Assembly (NCBI GenBank): GCA_039090855.1
Contig: CM077016.1
Coordinates: 52,223,436 to 52,287,435 of the forward strand
Origin: Macrothele yani
Lineage: Eukaryota; Arthropoda; Arachnida; Araneae; Macrothelidae
Length of the DNA stretch: 64,000 nt
Direction of reading: 5' to 3'
A model generated the notes under the pieces. It made no database searches. It was not told where the DNA came from and saw only the letters and a list, made by a program, of their open reading frames with translations. Positions 53,921 through 63,439 of this stretch are shown piece by piece. The translations under genes and the position numbers were made by a program. Each line of letters opens with the position of its first letter. The first letter of the stretch is position 1.

Positions 53921-54470
53921 GTGACGTACCTGCCAGCAGGACGCACACGACATAAAGGCAGATAGCAGAGTGGCTTATTCCGGAATGAGGGGACCCGGGT
54001 TCGAGCCCCGGCGTGGAAAAACAATGACGGAGAAATTTACTTAGTTATAATGGCCCCCGAACTTTCCGGATGACCCGACCGTTCAAATTCTCGCAATGGT
54101 GTGATGTTCTTTCCACACCGCGAGATAGGAAATTTAAGAGAATCCCTTCTCCAGCGCTTCGAAAAATAAAAGTGTGTGATGTTCCACACACTAGATTGAC
54201 TGGGAGTTCTCAAAAGTGCACGTTCTACCGGTGGATGGCTGCCTACGACGATTCATGGTCACGGCTGACCCGTGGGCCATTCCCCCGGCCCTCTTTCGGG
54301 GCGGGGGAGATGTGACGTGCCTGCCGTACAGGACGCACACGACATAAAAGCAGATAGCAGCAACAACGAACGTCCGCGTAGCTCAGTTGGTAGAGCGACT
54401 TATTCCGGAATGAGGGGATCCGGGTTCGAGCCCCGGCGTGGACAAAAATGACGGAGAAATTTACTTCGTT
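53921..54470 (+). mobile_element. tRNA-derived SINE, separate family, dimeric arrangement
   Basis: Two units share GTGACGT(A/G)CCTGCC..CAGGACGCACACGACATAAA.GCAGATAGCAG and CTTATTCCGGAATGAGG..CCGGGTTCGAGCCCCGG, then AATGACGGAGAAATTTACTT. The second unit has a full tRNA-like head GTCCGCGTAGCTCAGTTGGTAGAGCG with a pairing acceptor stem; the first lacks it. The anticodon loop has only six bases if its stem pairs, which speaks against a functional tRNA. Confidence 0.75.
54373..54444 (+). other. tRNA-like head of the second SINE family
   Basis: Acceptor GTCCGCG/CGTGGAC, D-arm GCTC/GAGC and T-arm CCGGG/CCCGG all pair. The anticodon arm CTTAT/ATGAG pairs only with a 6-nt loop TCCGGA. A and B boxes are canonical (TAGCTCAGTTGG, GGTTCGAGCCC). 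Read as SINE head, not gene, because a second copy with the same tail lies 390 bp upstream. Confidence 0.55.
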
Positions 54471-54817
54471 ATAACCTATATTGTTTAACGTATAACGCCA
54501 AGAGTATGGTTCTTGTAGGGTTTCATACTAATGTGGAGTGTCCAAATCAATGTAGTTTAACATCTTTTATGTGTAAAATGTTTTATTTCTATAACCCTTA
54601 TATCGATTTAAAAATATTTTTTTTATTTTTTTCTGTAGTATCGTCTAACGACGTGATCACGACCTGTTTTTAAAACGGCAAAATAAGTTATACACTCTAC
54701 GTTAAAAAAAATAGTTGCACCCATAAGGACGTGTCGGAACGCAATGCTATCCGGGAGGAAGGAAATGGTTACCAGGAACAATAAATGATTAAAGATTGAG
54801 ACTGATATGGGCAATCT

Positions 54818-55420
54818 TTATTGAGCTACACGCCAATAAGTAGGGTCTCTCAGTATGGGGTCGGGCTGCCATGTTTGCTCACACAGCATGCCAGAAGTCT
54901 CGGCATGGAGTTGTTTGTTCAAGTTCCTAATAGTGTCCTGCGATAAGCCATCCCATGCAGCTTGAATCTTCTCACGCAGTTCTTGCAGATTCTGCGATAG
55001 GGGTGGAGTGTGAATAGCGCATCCAACAACATCCCACACATTTTCAATTGGCAATAGGTCTGGCGATGCGGGTGGCCATGGCAGAGTGTCAGTGTCTTGA
55101 AGGCAAGCTCTCGAGACAGCAGCAGTATGAGGGCGAGCGTTGTCCTGTTGGAAAATCGCACCTGAGTGAGCGTTCAGAAAAGGTAAGGCCATTGGTTGCA
55201 GGACCTCATTAACGTAACGTTGGCCTGTCAAAGTGCCTGTAATGAACACCAAAGGTGATCTGGCATCATAGACAATTTCACCCCACACCATGACACCAGG
55301 CATTCCGGACGTATGACGCTCGACAATAAACCGTTCATCTTGGCGCTGACCACGGTGTCTCCACACACGTATTCGTTGGTCGTTTTCCAGACAAAAGCGG
55401 GAATCGCCCCTGAAGATCAC
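54818..55420 (-). pseudogene. Tc1-like transposase catalytic half
   Basis: 200 open codons: MIFRGDSRFCLENDQRIRV (first catalytic region; the usual SDES reads RGDS), MPGVMVWGEIVYDARSP, GAIFQQDNARPHTAAV (second Asp), WPPASPDLLPIENVWDVVG (Glu), LREKIQAAWDGL. The natural start is upstream: MPRRKVRKQYEQLDEFKRG near 55890 in a shifted frame, with TVGRRL-type HTH pieces at 55335-55601. Frameshifts near 55430 and 55600 disable it. Confidence 0.88.
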
Positions 55421-55424
55421 CCTG

Positions 55425-55892
55425 TGCCATTCTGAATGGTTTCATGACAGTCTGACACGACAGACACCATTGCAGTCTTTGGCTACGATGCAATGGTGCT
55501 AAGGACCATCGTCGTAACAGTCTGCGTGCGTGTAGTCCAACGTCCTGTAGCCGTCTGCCAATGGTGCTGGCACTAATCGGACGATGCATGAAGGGCTCCA
55601 CTGCTCGCTGAATATACGCAATCGTGGCTGTTGGGTCACTCCGCGCATGTCGGACACAACCCGTCTGCCCTATCTCTCTCTGCGCGGTTGGTCTAGGTCA
55701 CCCACACCCTTCCTGTCGCTGCTACGTGCCTTGTTCTACCCACTGCAGCAAACACCGTGTTATTGTGATATCCACACGACCGGTATGGCTCGCAATACGG
55801 CGATAAGACCATCCCGGATCCCGTCGATTAGGCCCCTCTTGAATTCATCCAACTGCTCGTATTGTTTCCGAACTTTTCTCCGAGGCATACTT
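55425..55892 (-). pseudogene. Tc1-like transposase N-terminal HTH half, frameshifted
   Basis: MPRRKVRKQYEQLDEFKRGLIDGIRDG (first HTH), later in another frame CVRHARSDPTATIAYIQRAVE, RPISASTIGRRLQDVGLHARR (second HTH) and PLHRSQRLQWC. Order and content match the N-terminal half of the element's transposase. Confidence 0.75.
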
Positions 55893-56212
55893 CACTTGCA
55901 AAGGATGCAACCAACACAACAGCACGAGTTTGAATGGAAATCACGCGCAACAGGACGACCTTATATAACCGGTCAGGCACAGTGCTACGACCCCTCCTTT
56001 CTTGCATCACATGCGCCGCCGAGCGTGATACTTTAATCATTTGCATGTCTCACGATGTCAAACCAACCCACCAAGTTGCATTCCTGTCGGTTGCTTCTTT
56101 CTGGGTGCAACTATTTTTTTTTTTGACGTAGAGTGTATATTGTGACCAAAAAGTGCATATCTTAATATCTTGCCCCCCCCCCATTGTCCAAAAATTGTTG
56201 CGCCCCTGGGAT

Positions 56213-56429
56213 TGTTGTTGTTTGGGAGGTTTAACGACCACCATGAGCAATTCAATGGGCTATAAGCAGTCGCCCGTCCCTAATTTAGGGTCACTGGTTC
56301 CAGGGAAGGGAGAGATTCAGTGCCGTAAGACAAACAACATCCATGCCTCAACGGGATTCGAACCCGGACCCCTCACGGACGAATGATCAGCGGCCAGCGC
56401 CTTAGACCACTGCGCCGACGGGGCGGCAC
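56213..56429 (-). mobile_element. tRNA-derived SINE with 13-bp TSD and (CAA)n-like tail
   Basis: TSD GCGCCCCTGGGAT at 56200-56212 and 56430-56442. The tail on the minus strand is CCCAAACAACAAC instead of pure A. Confidence 0.93.
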
Positions 56430-56788
56430 GCGCCCCTGGGATAGCCACTACTATGACAAAGATTTGCGTATATTTTCTACTTCTAATTCAGCCATCCCCA
56501 GTTTCTCGACTGGGAGTGCAAGTCTCTATTACCGATCACATTTCCTTGTCCGGCCAAATGTAAGTAATTTGCTTCAGATAGGTTTCTTTATTAATAACAT
56601 TCGCGTGAATTCTGAGTTTTCTGGTGGGAGGAGCAAATGGAAATTTTTATTTGGAATAGTTTTGGTTCATCGGACTCCGTTCTGTATGACAAGCCAGGTT
56701 GTTTGCTATTAAAACTCTTTGTTATAAGTTTTCATACGCCGATAAATGACCGATTATTGGTTCCTTTGCTTCAAAAGAAGGGTGGAAC

Positions 56789-56985
56789 CCCATTGGCAGA
56801 GCGGTCTGAGGTTGCTGGGTTCTGACCAATCATCCGAAATGAGCCCGGGTTTGAGTCCTGGATGAGACATTGCTGGTGTGCTTGTATGATGGCTCTGTTC
56901 CTTCCCTGGAACGAATGGCCGTAAATTAGGGACGGTCAACTGTTTACCGAAGTTGCTCGCGGTAGGCGATACCCTTCCCGCACAG
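56789..56985 (+). mobile_element. diverged SINE of the main family
   Basis: CCATTGGCAGAGCGGTCTGAGG (A box), GCCCGGGTTTGAGTCCTGG (B box), then CTGTTCCTTCCCTGGAAC and AAATTAGGGACGGTCAACTG as in the main family, but a different 3' end. Followed at 56989-57029 by a hairpin AACGGGGAGGAAGGG/CCCCTTCCCGTT. Confidence 0.75.
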
Positions 56986-57204
56986 AAAAAAAACGGGGAG
57001 GAAGGGTTACGACTCCCCTTCCCGTTTTCTTAGTATTATCGGCAGGAATGAGTAAGCGATTACTCATTACAGCCAATAATTCGACGATTCATTGCTAGTT
57101 CTTGTGTCTGGCGCAGGTGGTCTGTCTAAACATTATTTCAAATACGGAAGCACATTTCCCTCCGTACGATATAAGAACGCTTTTAATAAATGGCCTGAAA
57201 AGTA

Positions 57205-57748
57205 CAGGGTGTCCATAAAGTTTTTCCCACATTACAAAAGTTAATATAAAAAGATCTAGGTAAGTTAAAAAAATGGTTGGTAACGTAATATAGAAGCACT
57301 CAGTTTTCTTTTCTGTTCTTTAGGTGAGCGCAACTTCTGAACAAGAGGTGCATTTCATCGATAATGGCTTCCATGCAAGAAAAAGCTGTTTGCGTGTTGT
57401 AGTTCCATGAGACCAAATCGGCGGTTACTGTCCAGCGTCATTTAGAAAAGAGTACAGACGATCCACCACCAGACCAAAAAAGCACAAAAGTATGAAACGT
57501 CTAAAGCGACGGGTAGTGTTGGGGACCTCTCTTGAGTGGGACGACCACCAGTTACACAAGAGGCAACTGTTCAGGAGACATTTCTGCAAAGCCCCAGGAA
57601 ATCCATTCGTCGTGCTTCACTGGAAACCGTGCCACGGTTCACAAAATGTTACACAAACGTCTTCATCTGTATGCTTACAAAGTAAAGATCGTTCAAGCTC
57701 TTCCGCCTGATGACCGGCCTCGCCGTGCTGCATTTGCGACGGAGATGT
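57205..57748 (+). mobile_element. mariner-like element, N-terminal half
   Basis: After TA (57203-57204) begins CAGGGTGTCCATAAAGTT...AATATAAA. Codons: MASMQEKAVCVL, ETKSAVTVQRHLEKS (HTH), then a damaged middle, TVHKMLHKRLHLYAYKVKIVQALPPDDRPRRAAFATEM. It is cut at a SINE after GCGACGGAGATG. It is the missing half of 52992-53715 (see findings). Confidence 0.85.
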
Positions 57749-57930
57749 TTTTTTTATTATTATTATAAATGGGAGGTTTAACGACCACCGTGAGCAACTC
57801 AATGGGCTATAAGCAGTCGCCCGTCCCTAATTTAGGGTCACTGGTTCCAGGGAAGGGAGAGAGCCAGTGCCGTAAGACAAACACAACATCCATGCCTCAC
57901 CAGGATTCGCACCCCTTTCAGGACGAATTA
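57749..57930 (-). mobile_element. SINE, 5' part missing, at inversion breakpoint
   Basis: Complete 3' half with a T-rich (ATT)n tail at 57749-57770; ends at ACCCCTTTCAGGACGAATTAG where the tRNA-like 5' part should begin. Confidence 0.88.
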
Positions 57931-58590
57931 GCAGAATTCAAATGGTACTGTATTTATTGAGAAACAAATATATACAAGTATTTACAATCACCGGGTTGTT
58001 TTCGCGCGTTGGCTATCCCATCATGCTTTTCACCTGACAAAGCAATTAACAGAAGTAACAAAAAAGTGACGCAAATATAAGACTGTTCATAAAAGTCAAT
58101 GAAAGTCAGTCGGGGAATGTTCAAATTTCGGAGGAACAAAACACAAAGTGATCAATTGTTGAAGAAATGTAGAAAAATCGCTGATGAAGGAGAAAAAAAA
58201 AAAAGCCAGCTTGATGTTGGGTGCCGGTTTCGCAGAAAAAGTCTGTCGTGGAAAGTCACTGTGAAGGAAGGAAGCTCATCATAGGAAGACGCAAAAAGTT
58301 CAGCACAACACGATGAGACACTGTTAACACAACATGCGGCATTCTCATTACGAGAAAGAAACACTAGTCACACTTCCTGGTCATGAAAGGAAAAAAAAAC
58401 ACAATAAGTACATACTACAAAAAGACATTCTTAACAAAACAAAAACAACAAAAAAACATTGGTTCCCGCAAAAAAGAAAGAAAATGGTGTGCACGTCCAT
58501 TTGTAGGGACAAAAGAAGGGCGTTGATACTTTGCTACAGACGAATTTTGCCTGTAGTAGCCAAACAAAAAAATAACTGATTTGTATAAAA
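57931..58590. other. spacer and probable LINE sequence downstream of ORF1
   Basis: Minus-strand sequence past the ORF1 stop could be the start of a LINE ORF2, but no endonuclease motif is readable before 57931. Confidence 0.3.
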
Positions 58591-58598
58591 ACGGAGCA

Positions 58599-60060
58599 TC
58601 ATTGGAGTGGTTGAAGATTGTCTGAAAGTTTAGGCATGATAACCTTAAGCATATATTTTGTCCTTCTACCATATTGGATGGCCCAAGACGGCAGAGAGAC
58701 ATTACTAAAGACTTCCTCGAGCGCTGCAAGTTGTTGAACCATTTCGGGAAGGCGCTGTAAATTCCTCCGCACACATGGTATTTGCATAATGTTGTTCTTA
58801 TTCGGACACGGATAGAGAGATATTAATTCAGGTAGAGTAAATGGTGAATTGGGGACGGTGCTGTCCTGGAAATCTTCTGGAAAGTCAAGAAGGGTGTGGG
58901 GAGGGTGGCATTCACCTTCTGAAGAAGCAGACTGCGATTCACTATCATGGGCAGTTTCCATGCTTCTGCCGAATCGGTAAGGATGCCATAGGTGTTGGAT
59001 GTGAAAACAGCGTAATGACTGTCCTGGCTATGTGAAGCAGAAGAACGTCGAGATTGCGGGGTTAAAGTGAGTTTTTTTTTTTTTGTCGTAAACTGGAACG
59101 AGAAGACGCACGAGTACATCGTGGTGAAGCTGGGGAAATAGAGCGTTTATTAGCTATCTGAGACTGGGTGGCTTGTTGAGGTGGTAGTAGATGTGGAAAA
59201 TTTGAAGTGTCCATATCATAGGGATTATGTAAACCCACTGCAGTAGAGGTCAAAGTCGGACATGGTCGAACATTATCAAATTGACGAGATCTAGGATCTG
59301 AAGCAACAGGGTTACCAGTAGAGTCTGTAGAAGGTATTACAGGTGGTTTTCCTGCAGTTCCTGGTTGAGAAGCAAATAAAGCCGATGAAGGTTCCTGTAG
59401 GCTGGAAATAAAAGTGGCAGCAGAACTGTGCTGTAGAACACGATGTAGGCATTCAGACACGACGTGCCTTTCAACCTTGCACTTAAAAAGCACTGGACAC
59501 CCGCAAATACATTAAAAACGAATGTGCGGGTGCCAATGCTGAGTTCCATGGATGTGGGACGTTCAACAATAGCTTCATCACTAGGGAATATGATACGGTA
59601 CTGTCGACGTCCACCTTGCACTGAACTGTAGTGCGAGTCGCGACCTAAAGCTAGAAGAATTTTCGTTTTACCAATCACTCGTCCAAAAGACCCTAGTGCT
59701 TTAATTAGTATTGAATCCGGGATGGCTGTCGGCACCGGCGAGAGGGTAACAATAATAGGCCTATGTGAAGCAGGAATAGGTTGCAAATGAAAATGTCTAA
59801 TATCATTCCTGACTGAAGAATTTTATCAACATTAAGCACATATCAGTAGCCCTAACACTAGAGTTGGTTTCATCGGTATATGGGACGTTGCTTGTAGAAG
59901 ACATAGTAGAGATATCAGGAAGCACAGGTGAGGAAGCAGGCACATTCAACGCTGATGAATACGATATTGTAGAAACTGAAGAATCCTGTGAAGCGGTAGA
60001 GACGATAGCAGAGGCTGCGGCCATCTCGGCCACGAACTCTGACGTGAGCGAGTGCTGCAC
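58599..60060 (-). pseudogene. LINE ORF1 (gag-like, zinc-knuckle) in at least four frames
   Basis: From ATG 60060 (MQHSLTSEFVAEM), a serine/threonine-rich N-terminus, then from 59786 PVPTAIPDSILIKALGSFGRVIGKTKILLALGRDSHYSSVQGGRRQYRIIFPSDEAIVERP, then a zinc knuckle C-F-K-C-K-V-E-R-H-V-V-S-E-C (CX2CX4HX4C) split by one extra T near 59486. A proline/serine/arginine-rich linker follows, then METAHDSESQSASSEGE...QRLPEMVQQLAALEEVF to the stop at 58599. This layout matches RNA-binding ORF1 proteins of I/Jockey-type LINEs. Frameshifts at 59800, 59486 and about 59060, mostly at homopolymers, disable it. Confidence 0.7.
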
Positions 60061-60237
60061 CTCGCAACACTCAAAAAGACAAAACTACAAACCTGTGGCT
60101 GTCCACAACCACTGCTTGTGAAGTGGAAATGAGTGTAGAAAACAACAAAACGATACCACGAACACCTAAACCAACACAAAAATATCCAAGGTCAAGCAAG
60201 AATCGACTATCACTCGGGAGCTCTAGGAATATGCGAC

Positions 60238-60284
60238 TTGTCCTTATCAGAAGCCAGAGCTTAGACCACTGCGCCACCGGGGCG
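60238..60284 (-). mobile_element. SINE 5'-end fragment
   Basis: TTATCAGAAGCCAGAGCTTAGACCACTGCGCCACCGGGGCGGC is the tRNA-like 5' end of the main family only. Confidence 0.8.
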
Positions 60285-60299
60285 GCATTTGTTTATTTT

Positions 60300-60755
60300 A
60301 TTATTATTTTGTTCGGGGATTTAACGACCACCATGAGCAACTTAATGGGCTATAATCAGTCGCCCATCCTTATAAGGCCACTGGTTTCAGGGAAGGGAGA
60401 GAGCCAGTGCCTTAAGGCAGACAACACCCATGCCTCACGGGATTCGAACCCGCACCAGCCTGAACGAATGGTCGTGGTTTTTTTTTTTTTTTTTTTTTTT
60501 TTTGGATTGGAGGTTTAACGACCGCCGTGAGCAACTCAATGGGCTATAAGCAGTCGCCCGTCCCTAATTTAGGGTCACTGGTTCCAGGGAAGGGAGAGAT
60601 CCAGTGCCGTAAGACAAACACAACATCCATGCCTCACCGGGATTCGAACCCGGACCCCGTTCGGACGAATGATCAGAGGCCATCGCTTAGACCACTGCGT
60701 CACCGGGGCGGCAACGAATGGTCGTAACTCAGCGCTTAGACCACTGCGCCACCGG
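60300..60755 (-). mobile_element. SINE (outer) with a second SINE nested inside
   Basis: The outer copy runs from GGATTTAACGACCACCATGAGC to CCACTGCGCCACCGGGAC. It is split at ACGAATGGTCGT by the inner SINE. Confidence 0.9.
60476..60712 (-). mobile_element. SINE (inner) with 13-bp TSD
   Basis: TSD AACGAATGGTCGT at 60463-60475 and 60713-60725. Long poly(T) of about 26 at 60478-60503; nearly consensus sequence, so likely younger than its host SINE. Confidence 0.95.
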
Positions 60756-61002
60756 GACATCATTTTAAATACGTTTCGGGAATTTCAGGTTAACTACTGT
60801 TTAGTAATGCTCGTACTTCATTTTTGTTTTCCTCATACTGGTAACTGACGCTGGTACGTCGTGAAAAAAATTTCCGTACTGGACAGAGCAAGGAGAGTGT
60901 GTCTCAGGAATGACATTAAAAACTTCGCAGTTCTAGACGATTAATAATTAGTTTTATTAGAAGGAATTTGAAATGGCAGAAAAGTAAAAAAATTACAAAT
61001 AT

Positions 61003-61220
61003 TTGATTTTTTTTATTGGAGGTTTAACGACTACCGTGAGCAACTCAATGGGCTATAAGCAGTCACCCGTCCTAATTTATGGCAACTGGTTCCAGAGAAG
61101 TGAGAGAGCCAGTGCCGTAAGACAAACACAACATCCATGCCTCTTTGGGATTCAAACCCGGACGCCTTTCAGACAAATTATCAAAAGCCATCGCTTATAC
61201 CACTGAGCCACCTGGGCGGC
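61003..61220 (-). mobile_element. tRNA-derived SINE, diverged
   Basis: TTTTTTTATTGGAGGTTTAACGACTACC to CCACCTGGGCGGC. Possible imperfect TSD AT(T/C)TGATTTT on the two sides. Confidence 0.88.
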
Positions 61221-61712
61221 TATCTGATTTTCGATTACGGATATAATTGAAAAGAAAGACAAGGGGGCAAAAATATGTTTTAAACCTGCACCCAAATGAG
61301 TACGGGGGCAGCCTTCCCCACTGTCAACGCCACTGTGGTATCTCTTCATTTCTTTCAAGCGATATTTTAGAAGTGGAGCTATGGCTTCAGATGCATTCTT
61401 CTCCTTACACAGCAGAACTGCGCATAATGCAAAAAGTGTACAATAAACGTTTCCTACTCAAAGTGTTTTCTCAAAGCTGATTTTTGTAATGCAAGATAAT
61501 CAATGGAAATTAATGTTTTCATGTTTGTATAATATATAACCCCCCTCCCCCCTCTCTCTGGCTGAAGTGCAACGCATACACACTAGTATCAAATTAGAAA
61601 CACCTACCTAGAGCCGCCCATTGTCTTAAAAAACCTGCCTCGATTCAATGTCGTATGGATTCAATGAGAAGCTGATATAAACTGAATGAACAAATTATTA
61701 TACACAGCTACA
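61221..61712. other. spacer, nothing recognised
   Basis: Contains a CCCCCTCCCCCCTCTCTCT run near 61543. No gene supported. Confidence 0.35.
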
Positions 61713-61714
61713 TA

Positions 61715-62942
61715 TTGGGTTGTTAGATAACTTCGTTCGGTTTTTTTTTTCCAATTATTGGAATCCTTATTTTTCAAGAAAGAGTTTCCACAAACCCGTC
61801 AATAATGTATTCTCCTTCATTGTTCACGATGTCTTGCCAACGTTTCTCCAGGCAGTCAATGCCTCGGCGGTAGAAATCCCCGGGTTTTGACTCTAAGAAG
61901 TCATGTAGCCACCGTTTCAGCTCGACGTAGTTGTTAAACGATACGTCTCGCAGACTTTTGGAGAGCGACCGGAAAAAGGGATAATATGAGGGCGCTAGAT
62001 CAGGAGAATACGGTGGGAACGGTATAACTTCCCGACCGAGATGACGTGGGGGGTGAGCGTTGTCGTGTTGAAGAAACACACCTTGCCGCCGGTTGGGTCG
62101 TTTCAGCTGATTTGCCTCGTCGAGCCGGCGCGCTTGCTGAACGTAAAGCTGTGCACTGATCGTGGTGTTCTTTTCAAGCAATTAGTAGTGGATTACATTT
62201 TCCCAATCCCACCAAACGCAGATCGTGGCCTTGGGTGGATGCAGCTCGGCCTTGGCTCGAGGTGTTGCTTACTTGTGAGGACTCAACCATTCTTTCTTCT
62301 GCTTTATATTGGCATAGAGACACCATCTTTCATCGCCGGTGACTATGCGGTAAAGGAATCTGTGTCCACGAGTAGCCTGGTGTCGGACGAGCAAACTGGC
62401 GGTGATATAGTGGAGCGCTGGAGTTTGTCTCTTACGTTCAGAGAATGTGGTACCCATGCACCGAGTTTTTGAACCTTACCCATCGAGTGAAGGTATCATG
62501 AGAGCACCCATCTGCTGGGCCAATTCCCTAGTGGATTGACGCGGATCCTCGTGGATCAGCTCATTTAATCCATCCATATTTAACTGAACATGTCTGCAGC
62601 CGCAACGCGGATAGTGTGTATGAGGTAGAATTCCCCTTCTTGAAACGTGAATACAATTTCTGTCAGTAATAGCACTTTCTCCGTACACAGCACAAATGTC
62701 TCGAGCAGCTTTGGAACCTTGATTGAAAGCGAAGAGAAGCAGGTGTCGAAAATGCTCATTTCTGTCTACTTAGCACTCCATCTTCATACGGCTAAAAGGA
62801 GTTAAACCAAATATAATATCGAAACCGATGAACAAAAGTTGTACAGGAAGAATACAGCTACAAAAAACATAACAACTATGATCAAATTATTGTTCCTTCA
62901 AATAACATTGGAGAAACCGAACGAACGTATCTGAAAACTCAA
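61715..62942 (-). mobile_element. mariner element, full length
   Basis: Ends TTGGGTTGTTAGATAACTTC and, reversed, TTGAGTTTTCAGATACGTTC, both continuing GTTCGGTTT; TA at 61713-61714 and 62943-62944. 1228 bp, size and ends as for Mos1-like mariners. Confidence 0.92.
61774..62780 (-). pseudogene. mariner transposase, Mos1-like, frameshifted
   Basis: From about 62780: VDRNEHFRHLLLFAFNQGSKAA (HTH), SRRGILPHTHYPRC, LNELIHEDPRQSTRELAQQM (second HTH), GHRFLYRIVTGDERWCLYANIKQKKEW (first Asp), VWWDWENVIHY, LEKNTTISAQLYVQQ, GVFLQHDNAHPPRH (second Asp), PPYSPDLAPSYYPFFRSL (third Asp), DGEYII-like end NEGEYIIDGF at 61774-61800. The C-terminal 135 codons (61774-62181) are open, the remainder is in other frames. 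All three catalytic positions survive although the frame is broken. Confidence 0.88.
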
Positions 62943-62949
62943 TAATAAG

Positions 62950-63300
62950 GTGGTGCTTCTTGGTAAAAACTCAATGAAGTGTTGAAAACACGGAGATTGT
63001 ATTGACGCGAATGAAGGGAGGATGGCTTGCCGTAAAGAATTCACAGTTGTTGGTGAGGGTTGGCGGGTTCGAGATGATCTTTCCAGTCCCCCCCCAGTTC
63101 TCAACAGGGTTGATGTCCGACGATGAAGGAAGCCATTCGAGTATGGTAAATTCACATGAATGCTCCCGGAGCCAATTGGTCGCTAATCAAGAAGTATATG
63201 ATGTCCTATTGAAAGATGGCGTCATGATGCAGAAAGAGAATCGTTACAAACGGGTGCAGATGGTCGGTGAGGATGTTCGCATACCTTGTTCCGCTGACAG
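62950..63300 (-). pseudogene. possible Tc1-like transposase relic
   Basis: Minus-strand codons HSCEFTILEWLPSSSDINPVENWGG resemble the Tc1 stretch [15 protein letters not shown] around the third catalytic residue. Nothing else is clear. Confidence 0.35.
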
Positions 63301-63408
63301 AGGTCTCTATGCGTCTGAAGAAAGCTCGTGTAAAAGCAGCGCAAAATGTTACACCGCCTTCCCCTACCTGTATGAATCCAATTTGAAAATCGCTTCGTGT
63401 GGTTCACG

Positions 63409-63438
63409 CCACACACACACACACACACACACACACAC
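63409..63438. repeat. (CA)n microsatellite
   Basis: Fourteen or so CA units. Confidence 0.95.
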
Positions 63439-63439
63439 C

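Larger units (their letters stand above)
54693..56135 (-). mobile_element. Tc1-like element, full length
   Basis: Ends CACTCTACGTTAAAAAAAAT and, reversed, CACTCTACGTCAAAAAAAAA, both continuing to AGTTGCACCCA. TA flanks 54691-54692 and 56136-56137. 1443 bp; sits inside the region that appears inverted between 53.7 and 57.9 kb. Confidence 0.92.

Noticed and set aside
54373..54444. Functional tRNA gene
   Set aside because: Three arms pair well, but the anticodon arm only pairs with a 6-nt loop, and a second unit with the same tail lies nearby, so it is a SINE head.
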